From NCBI RefSeq assembly GCF_025947365.1, contig NZ_CP110012.1, positions 806,001-870,000 on the forward strand: a stretch of DNA of 64,000 nt, read 5' to 3'. A model generated the notes under the pieces. That model did not search any database. It saw nothing but the letters and a program-made list of their open reading frames with translations, and had not been told where the DNA came from. The translations under genes were made by a program, and so were the position numbers. The stretch is from Flavobacterium sp. N502540. GTDB lineage: Bacteria > Bacteroidota > Bacteroidia > Flavobacteriales > Flavobacteriaceae. Below are positions 17,152-26,871 of this stretch, one piece after another (the first letter of the stretch is position 1; each line of letters opens with the position of its first letter).

Positions 17152-18258
17152 ATGCTTATAACTTTATTTTACTTCTTTATTGCTATCGTTTTCATTCAGA
17201 TTTTCTATTACTTAGGGATTTTTGGAAAGTTCGCTTTCGGCAAACCTCAGGAAATAACTCCAAAGAAAATTCCGGTATCTGTTATCGTCTGCGCAAAAAA
17301 TGAAGAAGAAAATGTAAAAAAGTTCATCCCTCTTCTTGCGGAACAAAACTACCCTGATTTTGAAATTGTTTTAATTGATGATGCCTCAAGTGATGAAACT
17401 CTGGAGGTTTTTGAAGAATTCGAACAGCAGTACAGCAATATTCGTCTGGTAAAAGTGCAAAACAATGAAGCTTTCTGGGGAAACAAAAAATATGCATTAA
17501 CTTTAGGAATCAAAGCTTCAAAAAAAGACTACTTACTCTTTACCGATGCAGATTGTTATCCAACCTCAACGGAATGGATCACGGCAATGACCTCAAGATT
17601 CACCATGAACAAAACGATTGTTTTAGGCTATGGCGGTTATGAAAAAGTAGAACGTTCTTTATTAAACAAAATCATACGTTATGAAACCGTTTTAACGGCT
17701 GTTCAATATTTTTCATGGGCCAAACTAGGACTTCCATACATGGGTGTCGGTCGAAACTTAGCCTATAAAAAGGAGGAATTTTTTAATGTAAACGGCTTTA
17801 TTGAGCACATCCAGATTCGTTCAGGTGATGATGATTTGTTTATCAATCAGGCTGCAACTAAAAACAATACTACCATTGCTTACAACCCTGAAAGTTTCAC
17901 TTACTCTAAACCAAAGGAAACTTACAGAGAATGGTTTACTCAAAAAAGAAGACATGTTTCTACCGCAGAACATTACAAATTTTTTGATAAAATGCAATTG
18001 GGGCTGTTTTTCACCTCACAGTTATTTTTCTTTTTATCAGCAATTGTATTGTTAGCATTTCAGTTTCAATGGATCGCTGTATTGGCTATTTTAGCAACAC
18101 GTTACACTGTAGCATGGATTGTTATAGGATTTTCTGCCGGTAAGCTAAAAGAAAATGACCTAAAAGTTTGGTTTCCTTTTGTTGAAATCATTCTTATATT
18201 CACGCAAATTAATATCTTTATAACTAATATCTTTTCAAAACCGGTATATTGGAAATAA
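17152..18258 (+). CDS. Membrane-bound glycosyltransferase family 2 protein
   Basis: The protein has 368 residues: one N-terminal membrane segment, a GT-A domain and three C-terminal membrane segments. Catalytic landmarks are SVIVCAKNEEENV, VLIDDASSDET, TDADCYP (DXD) and the acceptor-site QKRRHVST. This resembles processive or lipid-linked GT2 enzymes of envelope glycan assembly. The sigma factor gene starts inside its last codons, so the two are transcribed together. Confidence 0.9.
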   Translation: MLITLFYFFIAIVFIQIFYYLGIFGKFAFGKPQEITPKKIPVSVIVCAKNEEENVKKFIPLLAEQNYPDFEIVLIDDASSDETLEVFEEFEQQYSNIRLVKVQNNEAFWGNKKYALTLGIKASKKDYLLFTDADCYPTSTEWITAMTSRFTMNKTIVLGYGGYEKVERSLLNKIIRYETVLTAVQYFSWAKLGLPYMGVGRNLAYKKEEFFNVNGFIEHIQIRSGDDDLFINQAATKNNTTIAYNPESFTYSKPKETYREWFTQKRRHVSTAEHYKFFDKMQLGLFFTSQLFFFLSAIVLLAFQFQWIAVLAILATRYTVAWIVIGFSAGKLKENDLKVWFPFVEIILIFTQINIFITNIFSKPVYWK

Positions 18259-18800
18259 ATTCTAAAATAGAAAAAGCTAAAAAAGGCGATCAGATCGCCT
18301 TTACTTTTTTATTAGATTATTTCTGGAATGAAGTGTACAGCTTTATGCTGAAGCGTACCGAAAATGAAACCATCGCCGAAGATATTACCATCGAAACCTT
18401 CTCTAAAGCTTTCGATAAAATAGCCAGTTACAATCCTGAATTTCAATTCAACACCTGGTTAATTGCTATAGCAAAAAACGTTTATATTGATTTACTGCGT
18501 AAAAAGAAAACCAGTCTTTTTATAGAAATCACAGACAACGAAGACCAACAGGCCTACAATATTGCCGACCCTACTCCTTCTGCCGAAGATGCTTTAATTA
18601 AAGAACAAAATCTTTCGCGCCTGCTTCAATGCATCAAAGAATTAAAACCTCACTACCAGGAAGTCATTCAGCTTCGTTATTTCCAGGAAATGACTTATCA
18701 GGAAATAGCGCTGAAAATCAACGAACCTTTGAGCAATGTCAAAGTAAAATTACTTCGCGCTAAAAAATTACTAGCAGAAATCATCGAACGTAATGGATAA
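18249..18800 (+). CDS. ECF-type RNA polymerase sigma factor
   Basis: This 183-residue sigma-70 family protein has region 2 (EDITIETFSKAFDKIASYNPEFQFNTWLIAIAKN) and region 4 (ELKPHYQEVIQLRYFQEMTYQEIA). An in-frame stop at 18225-18227 leaves TTG at 18249 as the only plausible upstream start; the next Met is at residue 34, inside region 2. It therefore overlaps the GT2 gene by 10 nt. No anti-sigma gene follows; a TonB gene begins 155 bp later. Confidence 0.92.
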   Translation: MEINSKIEKAKKGDQIAFTFLLDYFWNEVYSFMLKRTENETIAEDITIETFSKAFDKIASYNPEFQFNTWLIAIAKNVYIDLLRKKKTSLFIEITDNEDQQAYNIADPTPSAEDALIKEQNLSRLLQCIKELKPHYQEVIQLRYFQEMTYQEIALKINEPLSNVKVKLLRAKKLLAEIIERNG

Positions 18801-18955
18801 TTTATTATCTTTAGGTAAAGAATAAAATATCCACGTATTTTTTCTTAAAAAACCTATTTATCCACATACTAAAACAACAACATCTCCGTTGTTAGCTAAA
18901 ACCAAAACCGTACTGCCTATGATTTAATGTTACCTAACCTTAAAATCCAAAAATC

Positions 18956-19780
18956 ATGACTAAATCAAACATCTACGAAACCAATTGGACCGATCTTGTT
19001 TTCGAAAACAAGAACAAAGAGTACGGCGCTTATCAATTACGCCAGGAGAGCTCAAAAAACACAGTTACAGCGCTGTTTATGGGATTGCTATTATTGGCAG
19101 GTCTGGGAAGTGCGTCGGTATTGATTAATAAGTTTGGAACACATGGCCCCGTAGAAACAGAACCAACTGTTCTTACTGACCCCATAACACCTGTAGATCT
19201 AACTCCGATTCAGGTAAAACCTGAACCACCGGCACCTCCTGTAGCCCCTCAGCAGACTGCTGCTGCAGCACCCGTTACCAGTACACAATTGGTAAATCCG
19301 GTTGTAACAGCCGCAACTCAGGCGACACCTGATGTTATTGCAACAAATACAGACAATCATCCTGTTGTTGACAATGCAAACACCGGAACAGGAAATGCCG
19401 TAAATGCATTACCGCCAAGTGGTGGTGGCGTAGAAACTACAGCTTTAACCGTAGAAAGTAAAGATCCTGTTAATGTAGCCATCTTAGACAAACTACCTGA
19501 ATTTCCGGGAGGAATGACTAAGTTTTATACTTATGTAGGAAACAATTTCAACAGACCGGAACTGGATGCTGAAAAAACCTTAAGAGTGTATGTATCTTTT
19601 GTAATTGAAAAAGACGGTTCCATTACAGACATCATGGTAAAAAACGATCCGGGATACGGAATCGGAAAAGAGGCTATCAGGGTATTAAAATCATTAAAAA
19701 CAAAATGGAGCCCGGGTATTTTAAACGGAAAACCTGTTCGAACTGCCTATAACCTTCCCATCACAATAAAAACAGAATAA
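18956..19780 (+). CDS. TonB family energy transducer
   Basis: The protein has 274 residues. The N-terminal IYETNWTDLVFENKNKEYGAYQLRQ block is a Bacteroidota TonB hallmark. A membrane segment follows near residues 36-58, then a Pro-rich periplasmic span (KPEPPAPPVAPQQ) and a TonB C-terminal domain (LPEFPGGMTKFYTYVG, then VYVSFVIEKDGSITDIMV). It couples the proton-motive force of ExbBD to outer-membrane receptors, several of which are encoded in this window. ExbB and ExbD are not adjacent. Confidence 0.93.
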   Translation: MTKSNIYETNWTDLVFENKNKEYGAYQLRQESSKNTVTALFMGLLLLAGLGSASVLINKFGTHGPVETEPTVLTDPITPVDLTPIQVKPEPPAPPVAPQQTAAAAPVTSTQLVNPVVTAATQATPDVIATNTDNHPVVDNANTGTGNAVNALPPSGGGVETTALTVESKDPVNVAILDKLPEFPGGMTKFYTYVGNNFNRPELDAEKTLRVYVSFVIEKDGSITDIMVKNDPGYGIGKEAIRVLKSLKTKWSPGILNGKPVRTAYNLPITIKTE

Positions 19781-19792
19781 CAATAAAAAACG

Positions 19793-19823
19793 AAAAAGCA
19801 GAATTTAGGTTCTGCTTTTTTCA
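19793..19823 (+). terminator. Terminator of the TonB gene
   Basis: The stem aaaaagcagaa / ttctgcttttt has a 6-nt loop and ends in a T run. Confidence 0.85.
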
Positions 19824-19945
19824 TTTCATTAAGTGCCGGCCCATTCTTAATTAAATCCCGATGCAGTAAAAAAAATTAACAAAATAAATTACTTTTACAG
19901 CTCCCTAAGAGGAAAATCAAATCTATTAAAATTAAAAACTAAAAA

Positions 19946-20326
19946 ATGGGAATATTTTCAGCTATTCTAGGCAATGCCGGCTCTGTTAGTCAGGAGGAGT
20001 TATTAAAAAAATACGGACAGCTTTTAACGGACAGAGAAGAAATCGAAATGGGTTTTAAACTACTTCGTGATACTTTTATCTTCACCAACAAAAGATTAAT
20101 TCTGGTTGATGTACAAGGATTAACAGGAAGCAAAACAGAATACAAATCTATCGCTTACAAAAGTATTACACGTTTCAGTGTAGAAACAGCAGGAACTTTT
20201 GATTTGGATGCGGAATTAAAAATCTGGGTTGCAAGCGAATTACACCCAAGCATTGTAAAACAATTTAACAAATCGGTAAATGTGTACGATGTACAAAAAG
20301 TACTGGCATTTCACGTTTTAGGTTAA
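19946..20326 (+). CDS. PH domain-containing protein
   Basis: This 126-residue soluble protein fits the bacterial pleckstrin-homology family. It has alternating strands with RDTFIFTNKRLILVDVQG and KTEYKSIAYKSITRFSVETAG, and the ending AFHVLG. Such proteins are widespread and their role is unknown. It is monocistronic, between a terminator on each side. Confidence 0.85.
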   Translation: MGIFSAILGNAGSVSQEELLKKYGQLLTDREEIEMGFKLLRDTFIFTNKRLILVDVQGLTGSKTEYKSIAYKSITRFSVETAGTFDLDAELKIWVASELHPSIVKQFNKSVNVYDVQKVLAFHVLG

Positions 20327-20338
20327 GCCTTATACAAC

Positions 20339-20375
20339 AAACCCGACAAGTTTTAAAACCTGTCGGGTTTAGTTT
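20339..20375. terminator. Bidirectional terminator between convergent genes
   Basis: aaacccgaca (20339-20348) and tgtcgggttt (20361-20370) form a perfect stem. T-rich sequence follows on the plus strand, and it lies between convergent stop codons. Confidence 0.85.
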
Positions 20376-20393
20376 ACGCGACTCAATATAGAA

Positions 20394-21257
20394 TTATTTT
20401 TTCTTTTTAGCGGGAGCTTTTTTGGCAGGAGTTCCTTTTTTAGCCGGAGCAGTATTTACAATTTTCTGCTGTACATACGGCTTATACAAACCATCTTTCT
20501 CCGCTCTTTTCTTAGCATCTTCAGCTCTTTGTTTTGAATCCGGATGCGAACTCATCATCTTATCAATAAAAGAAGCTTCATTGCCTTCACTCATTTTGGC
20601 CAGAATTCTAAATGCCGATTCTTCAGCATTTACATTGTATCCGTTTTTCTTTAAAAATTCATAAGAAAACAAATCGGCTTCTGCTTCTTGCTTACGGCTA
20701 AACTTACTGTCGATAATAGCACTACCTATTTTACCCAACTGACTATCAGTAACACTTGCAATCGTAGCCGATTGAGAAGCAGCTCCTTCTAACAAAGCTT
20801 CTTTTCTATAAGCCGCTTTAATTGCGTCTCTGGAATCCTGATTCGCTACGTGACCAATTTCGTGACCAATTACTGCCAGTAATTCATTGTCATCCATAAT
20901 ATCCATCAATCCTGAATATACACGTACGCTTCCATCAGCAGTTGCAAAAGCATTAACCTCTTTTAATTTATAAACTTTATAATTTAAAGTGTAACCGTCA
21001 CCTGCAGTATACTTTCCAAAAACTTTGTTCAATCTTAAAGTATACGGATCAGTTGCAGCTGCAACCTGATTTTCAGCATCCATTTTATCAACAGCAGCTT
21101 TTGACAAAGCAGCAGCATCTGCATTGCTAAAAGTAAAACCGCTAACTCCTTTTTGAACAGCACCCAATGCTTTTTCACCAAAATTAATCTGCGCATTTAT
21201 TTTTGTAAAACCAAAAGCGGCAAACAAAACTCCCAATACTATAAATTTCTTTTTCAT
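20394..21257 (-). CDS. M48 family metalloprotease
   Basis: The 287-residue protein has a signal peptide and a zinc-protease core with VIGHEIGHVANQD (His132, Glu133, His136). The third ligand lies in RKQEAEADLFSYEF around residues 191-195. The C-terminus is a lysine/alanine/proline tail (repeated PAKK), probably flexible and basic. The domain is the BepA/LoiP-like soluble form and has no transmembrane helices beyond the signal, so periplasmic outer-membrane protein quality control is the likely role. A TACATTTG box lies 27 nt before the start (21291-21284). Confidence 0.9.
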   Translation of the reverse strand: MKKKFIVLGVLFAAFGFTKINAQINFGEKALGAVQKGVSGFTFSNADAAALSKAAVDKMDAENQVAAATDPYTLRLNKVFGKYTAGDGYTLNYKVYKLKEVNAFATADGSVRVYSGLMDIMDDNELLAVIGHEIGHVANQDSRDAIKAAYRKEALLEGAASQSATIASVTDSQLGKIGSAIIDSKFSRKQEAEADLFSYEFLKKNGYNVNAEESAFRILAKMSEGNEASFIDKMMSSHPDSKQRAEDAKKRAEKDGLYKPYVQQKIVNTAPAKKGTPAKKAPAKKKK

Positions 21258-21589
21258 GTTCTATAATGATTACAATTTAACAACAAATGTAGCACAAACC
21301 CAATTCCGTTTGAATTGCATTTCGACTAATTTTTTAACAAATAAAGATATAAATTTTAAATGAGTAAAAATGAGCAGTCAACCAAAATTGTCACTCTTAC
21401 TTGAATTGACAAACAAAAAAGAGGCATTTTACCTCACATCAATGCTTTAAAAATAAAATTTTAACACACTTACACGATTATTACCAAAAGTGCGTTATAG
21501 AAACTCCAAGTCTTTCAATACCAAATTAAATCTTAAACGAATCTCCAAATAAACTACATTGCTTATCTTTGTACTTTGAATTTTGATAT
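21258..21589. other. Intergenic region between divergent M48 protease and lipA genes
   Basis: The 332 bp hold one -7 box for each neighbour (TACATTTG on the minus strand at 21284-21291, TATCTTTG on the plus strand at 21564-21571). I see no gene or strong repeat. Confidence 0.5.
21564..21571 (+). promoter_or_regulatory. -7 box of lipA
   Basis: TATCTTTG matches TAnnTTTG, 18 nt before the ATG. The -33 region is not well conserved. Confidence 0.5.
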
Positions 21590-22456
21590 ATGGAAACAGT
21601 CATTGAAAATATACCAACGGGAAAACCTAAATGGTTAAAGGTTAAACTTCCTATTGGACAAAAATACACTGAACTTCGTGGTTTGGTTGATAAGTATAGT
21701 CTAAACACTATTTGTACTTCGGGAAGCTGCCCAAATATGGGAGAATGCTGGGGTGAAGGTACTGCTACTTTTATGATATTAGGGAATGTATGTACCCGTT
21801 CCTGTGGTTTCTGCGGTGTAAAAACCGGACGCCCTGAAACGGTAGATTGGGATGAACCTGAAAAAGTAGCCCGTTCTATAAAAATTATGAACATCAAACA
21901 TGCTGTAATTACAAGCGTAGACAGGGATGATTTAAAAGACGGTGGCTCAATTATCTGGATTGAAACGGTAAAAGCAATCCGAAGAATGAATCCGAATACG
22001 ACTCTTGAAACCTTGATTCCTGATTTTCAGGGAATCGAAAGAAATATAGATCGTATCGTAGAGGCTAATCCTGAAGTGGTTTCACACAATGTTGAGACTG
22101 TTCGTCGTTTGACTCGTGAAGTACGTATTCAGGCAAAATACGATCGTAGTCTGGAAGTTTTACGTTATCTGAAAGAAAAAGGAATCAACAGAACCAAATC
22201 CGGGATTATGCTGGGGCTTGGAGAAACTGAAGAAGAGGTTTTTCAAACGATGACTGATTTACGAAATGCAAATGTTGATGTGGTTACTATTGGGCAATAC
22301 CTTCAGCCTAGTAAAAAACATTTGCCTGTAAAAGAATTTATAACGCCTGATCAGTTTGCCCGATATGAAAAATTTGGTCTTGAATTAGGTTTCCGTCACG
22401 TAGAAAGCGGACCACTGGTTCGTTCTTCTTACAAAGCACAAAAACACATTTTATAA
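21590..22456 (+). CDS. lipA: Lipoyl synthase
   Basis: This 288-residue radical SAM enzyme inserts two sulfurs into octanoyl groups on lipoyl domains. The auxiliary cluster cysteines are in [12 protein letters not shown] and the radical SAM cluster is [22 protein letters not shown] [11 protein letters not shown] and the C-terminal [11 protein letters not shown] (the Ser ligand of the auxiliary cluster) are present. The enzyme looks complete. It is followed by gap after a long hairpin. Confidence 0.97.
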   Translation: METVIENIPTGKPKWLKVKLPIGQKYTELRGLVDKYSLNTICTSGSCPNMGECWGEGTATFMILGNVCTRSCGFCGVKTGRPETVDWDEPEKVARSIKIMNIKHAVITSVDRDDLKDGGSIIWIETVKAIRRMNPNTTLETLIPDFQGIERNIDRIVEANPEVVSHNVETVRRLTREVRIQAKYDRSLEVLRYLKEKGINRTKSGIMLGLGETEEEVFQTMTDLRNANVDVVTIGQYLQPSKKHLPVKEFITPDQFARYEKFGLELGFRHVESGPLVRSSYKAQKHIL

Positions 22457-22473
22457 AAAAGTCTAACCGTTTA

Positions 22474-22535
22474 TTTGTTAAATCGTTTAATCGTAAGTAC
22501 GATTAAACTAATCGACGATTAAACGATTTAACAAA
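22474..22535. repeat. Perfect 21-bp inverted repeat between lipA and gap
   Basis: Arms 22474-22494 and 22515-22535 are exact reverse complements around a 20-nt loop that itself contains part of the arm sequence. There is no T run after it. It ends 12 nt before the gap start codon. Confidence 0.85.
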
Positions 22536-22547
22536 CAATCGAAAAGC

Positions 22548-23546
22548 TTGAAAACAAGAATCGCTATAAACGGTTTTGGAAGAATAGGCCGAAATTTATT
22601 TCGCTTACTTTTAAACCATCCTGAAATTGAAGTAATTGCCATTAACGACATTGCTGACAACAAAACCATGTCGCATTTGATAAAATACGACAGTATTCAC
22701 GGAGTCTTACCTTTTAAAGTCAGTCATGACGAGGAAGGAATTATTGTTGATGGAAAACATTTTTTCTTTTTTCATGAAAAAAGCATTTCAAATCTGGATT
22801 GGAAAAGCCACAAGATAGATTTTGTAATTGAATCAACAGGAAAGTTTAAAACACACGAAGAACTAAACGCCCATATCGAAGCCGGAGCAAAAAAGGTAAT
22901 CCTTTCGGCTCCATCAGAAGTTGACACCATCAAAACAGTAGTTTTAGGAGTTAACGAAGCCATTCTTGACGGAAGCGAAAACATTGTTTCGAATGCAAGC
23001 TGCACGACAAACAATGCGGCTCCAATGATAAAAATCATCGATGAACTGTGTGGAATTGAGCAGGCTTACATCACAACAATACACTCTTACACCACAGACC
23101 AAAGCCTTCATGACCAACCACATAAGGACTTACGTCGTGCGAGAGGGGCAAGCCAGTCGATTGTTCCAACAACTACAGGTGCAGCTAAGGCATTAACAAA
23201 AATTTTCCCTAACTTGCATCATAAAATCGGAGGATGCGGAATTCGTGTTCCTGTTCCCGATGGTTCCTTAACAGACATAACGTTTAACGTAAAACGTGCT
23301 GTTACGATTGAAGAAATAAATAAAGCATTTGAAGAAGCCTCAAAAACAAATTTAAAAGGAATACTAGATTACACAGAAGATCCAATTGTTTCTGTTGATG
23401 TAATTGGCAACACACATTCGTGTTTGTTTGATGCTCAATTAACTTCGGTTATTGACAAAATGGTAAAGGTTGTGGGTTGGTACGATAACGAAATTGGATA
23501 CTCATCAAGATTGATCGATTTAATTTTACTAATAAGAAAAACCTAA
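22548..23546 (+). CDS. gap: Glyceraldehyde-3-phosphate dehydrogenase
   Basis: This 332-residue type I GAPDH has the NAD-binding INGFGRIGRN, the catalytic SNASCTTNNAAP (Cys152), IHSYTTDQ and the C-terminal WYDNEIGYSSRLIDL. The start is a TTG (22548), giving MKTRIAINGF, which matches the family N-terminus; no upstream ATG fits. A long hairpin lies just before it and a hybrid kinase gene begins 26 bp after it. Whether it serves glycolysis or gluconeogenesis cannot be told from sequence. Confidence 0.95.
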   Translation: MKTRIAINGFGRIGRNLFRLLLNHPEIEVIAINDIADNKTMSHLIKYDSIHGVLPFKVSHDEEGIIVDGKHFFFFHEKSISNLDWKSHKIDFVIESTGKFKTHEELNAHIEAGAKKVILSAPSEVDTIKTVVLGVNEAILDGSENIVSNASCTTNNAAPMIKIIDELCGIEQAYITTIHSYTTDQSLHDQPHKDLRRARGASQSIVPTTTGAAKALTKIFPNLHHKIGGCGIRVPVPDGSLTDITFNVKRAVTIEEINKAFEEASKTNLKGILDYTEDPIVSVDVIGNTHSCLFDAQLTSVIDKMVKVVGWYDNEIGYSSRLIDLILLIRKT

Positions 23547-23572
23547 GATTCATTGTAAAAGCATTGCCATAC

Positions 23573-25741
23573 ATGAAACACTATCTTTTTATTGTTGTTT
23601 GTCTATTAAATTCGTTTTTGTACTCTCAATCTAAAAAGAGTACGGATAGCATTTCCTATTACAACAAACTAACGGACACCAATCTCAGCAATAAAAAATA
23701 CGAAAAGGCAATTTATTACACCGAGAAATCAATTGATTTTTGCGAGGCAAACAATAAATTAGAAAACCTGGCCAATCAGACTTTTAAGCTTGGGAAAATT
23801 TATTACCATCAAAAAAATTACGCAGAAGCTCTAAAAAACTTTCATAAAAGCGTTGCTCTGTTTGAAAACACAAAACCAACCTGCACAAAAGTTTTGGCAT
23901 TGCACTATATTGGCTTAACCAATACCACAAAAAGCAATTACGAAACTGCGGCAATCTACTACAGAAAAGCCGAAGAGCTTTTAAACCAGTTAAAGATTAC
24001 GGATCATGCCGAAATCCTAAGCTATCAAAAAGCAATAGCTCTAAAAACTGCTAAAAACCTGCCTTTAGCAGCTGAAACTTTTCGCAAAATAACACAACGG
24101 CCGGACAATACTGAGATTCTAAAAACCAAAACCGATTCATATTATCAACTAGGCTTAATTGAAACACAACTGAAGCGAAATGATTCGGCTATCGTTTATT
24201 TTGAAAATGCTTTAAATTATAATGCCAAAATAAATAATCTGGCCCAAAAATCAAAAATCGTTCTGGCCATCAGTCAGTATTACAGACAAAACAAAAAATT
24301 TGATCTTGCTTACTCGTACCTGGAAGAACATTATCAGCTGGAGAATTACATCTTAAAGCTGAAAAATACTCAAACGGATCACGATGAATTCGAAAAATTC
24401 AAGAAGAACGAATCCTTAAAAGCCAGTATTAAAAAGGAAAGCGAAGAGAAAATCCAGTTAAAAACCTACCGATACTCTAAACTGGTAAGTATTCTGGCCA
24501 TTGCCCTTATTTCGATCTTATCTCTTTTGAGTTTAGCATTGTACAAAAACAATATTATCCGAAATCAGAATAATTTACTGTTAAGAGAAAAAAACAAAGA
24601 ACTCATTCTGGCCAAAAACAAAGCCGAAAAGGCATCTAAAGCCCGAGCTGAGTTTTTATCTACAGTAAGTCATGAACTGCGAACTCCTTTAAATGCCATT
24701 AACGGAATCACTCATTTATTACTGGAAGATAACCCGAAGAAAAAACAACTAAAATATTTAGAATCTTTGAAATTCTCAGGAAATTACCTGACTACTTTTA
24801 TCAATGAGATTCTGGAAATTAATAAAATTGATTCGACAAAGGTCGAAATAGAAAACATAAGCTTTAACCTGAAAGAGCTTCTTTTTAACATTCAGAGTTC
24901 ATTAAAGGAACTGGCTACCGCCAACAAAAACTACTTTAACCTTGAAATAGACGAGGCTATTCCGGATAATATAATTGGTGACCCTACAAAACTGTCCCAA
25001 ATCATCCTGAATTTAATCAACAACGCTTTAAAATTTACTCAAAACGGACATGTCAATGTAATTGCAAAATTATATGAACTGGAAGAAGACAACACAACCA
25101 TTTACTTCGAGATTGTAGACACCGGAATTGGCATCCCTGAAGATAAGCTTCAAACTGTTTTTGAAAGTTTTTCACAAGGATCGATAGAAGTAAACAGAAA
25201 ATATGGCGGAACCGGCCTTGGACTTACGATTGTCAAAAAACTAATTGAGCTTTTGGGTGGAGAAATCAAACTAAAAAGCGAAGTTGGCAAAGGTTCAACT
25301 TTTACATTCAAACTAAATTTTAAGATCAATAAAGAACAATTGAAAACGATTGAAGAAATAAAACCATACAACGACGTACAGTTAAACAACAAATCAATTC
25401 TGTTGATCGAGGACAACAAAATCAATCAAATGATTACTCGAAAAATGCTTGAAAATAAAAACATCAGCTGCGAAATCATCGACAATGGTGAAGATGCGGT
25501 TGAGCTTTTAAAAGTAAAACGTTTTGATATGATCCTCATGGACGTACACTTACCGGGAATCAACGGAACAACGGCTACAAAACTTATCAGAGAGTTTGAC
25601 AAAACCACTCCGATTATTGCACTTACGGCTATTTCACTAGACGAAAACAGAGACATGCTGTTGTCTTACGGAATGAACGATGTGATTACAAAACCATTTG
25701 TTCCGGACGAATTCTACAGTATTATAGCCCGGTTTTTTTAG
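23573..25741 (+). CDS. Hybrid sensor histidine kinase/response regulator with TPR sensor
   Basis: The protein has 722 residues: a signal peptide, a periplasmic run of TPR-like repeats (about 25-270), one membrane segment near 300-320, then a coiled linker. The HisKA domain has SHELRTPLNAI (His367). The ATPase domain has NLINNALKFT, DTGIGIP and GGTGLGLTIVKKL. The C-terminal receiver domain has LIEDNKINQ and LMDVHLPG (Asp657). No DNA-binding output is attached. I chose the ATG at 23573 over the TTG at 23564. Its closeness to gap suggests shared transcription with central metabolism. Confidence 0.93.
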   Translation: MKHYLFIVVCLLNSFLYSQSKKSTDSISYYNKLTDTNLSNKKYEKAIYYTEKSIDFCEANNKLENLANQTFKLGKIYYHQKNYAEALKNFHKSVALFENTKPTCTKVLALHYIGLTNTTKSNYETAAIYYRKAEELLNQLKITDHAEILSYQKAIALKTAKNLPLAAETFRKITQRPDNTEILKTKTDSYYQLGLIETQLKRNDSAIVYFENALNYNAKINNLAQKSKIVLAISQYYRQNKKFDLAYSYLEEHYQLENYILKLKNTQTDHDEFEKFKKNESLKASIKKESEEKIQLKTYRYSKLVSILAIALISILSLLSLALYKNNIIRNQNNLLLREKNKELILAKNKAEKASKARAEFLSTVSHELRTPLNAINGITHLLLEDNPKKKQLKYLESLKFSGNYLTTFINEILEINKIDSTKVEIENISFNLKELLFNIQSSLKELATANKNYFNLEIDEAIPDNIIGDPTKLSQIILNLINNALKFTQNGHVNVIAKLYELEEDNTTIYFEIVDTGIGIPEDKLQTVFESFSQGSIEVNRKYGGTGLGLTIVKKLIELLGGEIKLKSEVGKGSTFTFKLNFKINKEQLKTIEEIKPYNDVQLNNKSILLIEDNKINQMITRKMLENKNISCEIIDNGEDAVELLKVKRFDMILMDVHLPGINGTTATKLIREFDKTTPIIALTAISLDENRDMLLSYGMNDVITKPFVPDEFYSIIARFF

Positions 25742-25764
25742 AAAGGTACTAAGAAGCTAAGGCT

Positions 25765-26787
25765 CTAAATTACTAAGTTTTTTTGTACGAACTCCAGAAT
25801 AGTTGCATCGAAATTTTTACTGTTACTGATAAAGGTACTTTTTATCGGCAGATAGTACAATTGTGAAATCAATTTGGAATCTTTCAGCCGAACATAGTCT
25901 TTTTCTGTTGTAATGATTTTTCTATGATTGCCTTTTCCCAGGATATTTGCCACATCTACATCAGAAAAATGATGATGATCAGGAAAAGTCAAACAGTCAT
26001 CTTTTTCATTTTTCAAGTAATCAAAAAACGGTGTAGGTTTTGCGATTCCCGCTAAAAGTAATTTTGATTCTGATTTAATATCTTTTACAGCAAGTTGCTC
26101 TTCTTCATTATAAATAAAATCATCATAGTTAATAAACGTAAAATACAGCTGCTGAGAGCTTCTTAACTTTAATTTCGACCTGATTTCTTCCTGCTTTTCC
26201 TCAGACAGTTCTTTTGGACATTTTGTTATAATTACAATATTGGCACGATCCGCTCCGCTTCTACTCTCGCGCAAGTTTCCGGTTGGCAGCATAAAATCAT
26301 CAGCATACAAATCGTCATATGAACTTAACAGAATATAAAACCCGGCTTTCACTTTTCGGTGCTGGTAGGCATCATCCAATAAAATCACTTCGGGTTTTTC
26401 TTTTTGCGAAAGCAATTGTGTAATTCCGTTTCTTCTGTTCGCATCAACGGCCACCTGAATATTTGGAAACTTTTGATAAAACTGAAACGGTTCATCGCCT
26501 AAAATTTCGGCATTAGAACTTTCACTCGCTAATACATAACCTTCTGATTTTCTTTTGTAGCCCCTACTTAAAGTAGCAACTTTATATTTCTGAGATAACA
26601 ATCGGATAAGATATTCTATTTGTGGCGTTTTGCCTGTACCGCCAACACTAAGATTTCCAACCGCAATAACCGGAATATCAAATGAAGTCGATTTTAAAAT
26701 TCCTTTGTCGAAAAGAAAATTTCTCACTGCAGTGACACATCCGTACAAAATCGCAAACGGAAAAAGTATTTTTCTAAGTACATTCAT
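25765..26787 (-). CDS. lpxK: Tetraacyldisaccharide 4'-kinase
   Basis: The 340-residue membrane-associated P-loop kinase phosphorylates the lipid A disaccharide precursor at the 4' position. It has the Walker A-like AVGNLSVGGTGKTP, LSRGYKRKS, VILLDDAYQHR and the late LLLAGIAKP and TTEKDYVRL motifs, with one N-terminal membrane segment. It converges on the kinase gene; their ends are 23 bp apart with no clear hairpin terminator between. Confidence 0.95.
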   Translation of the reverse strand: MNVLRKILFPFAILYGCVTAVRNFLFDKGILKSTSFDIPVIAVGNLSVGGTGKTPQIEYLIRLLSQKYKVATLSRGYKRKSEGYVLASESSNAEILGDEPFQFYQKFPNIQVAVDANRRNGITQLLSQKEKPEVILLDDAYQHRKVKAGFYILLSSYDDLYADDFMLPTGNLRESRSGADRANIVIITKCPKELSEEKQEEIRSKLKLRSSQQLYFTFINYDDFIYNEEEQLAVKDIKSESKLLLAGIAKPTPFFDYLKNEKDDCLTFPDHHHFSDVDVANILGKGNHRKIITTEKDYVRLKDSKLISQLYYLPIKSTFISNSKNFDATILEFVQKNLVI

Positions 26788-26871
26788 TCTACGAAAGTAT
26801 AATATTTTTCGTTAATTTGTTTCAAGTTTACACCACAAGACAGGACTTAAAACCTGAAATAAAACTAAAAA

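Noticed and set aside
21526..21897. Minus-strand ORF of 123 codons over the lipA start
   Set aside because: It is antisense to lipA, whose iron-sulfur motifs are unambiguous.
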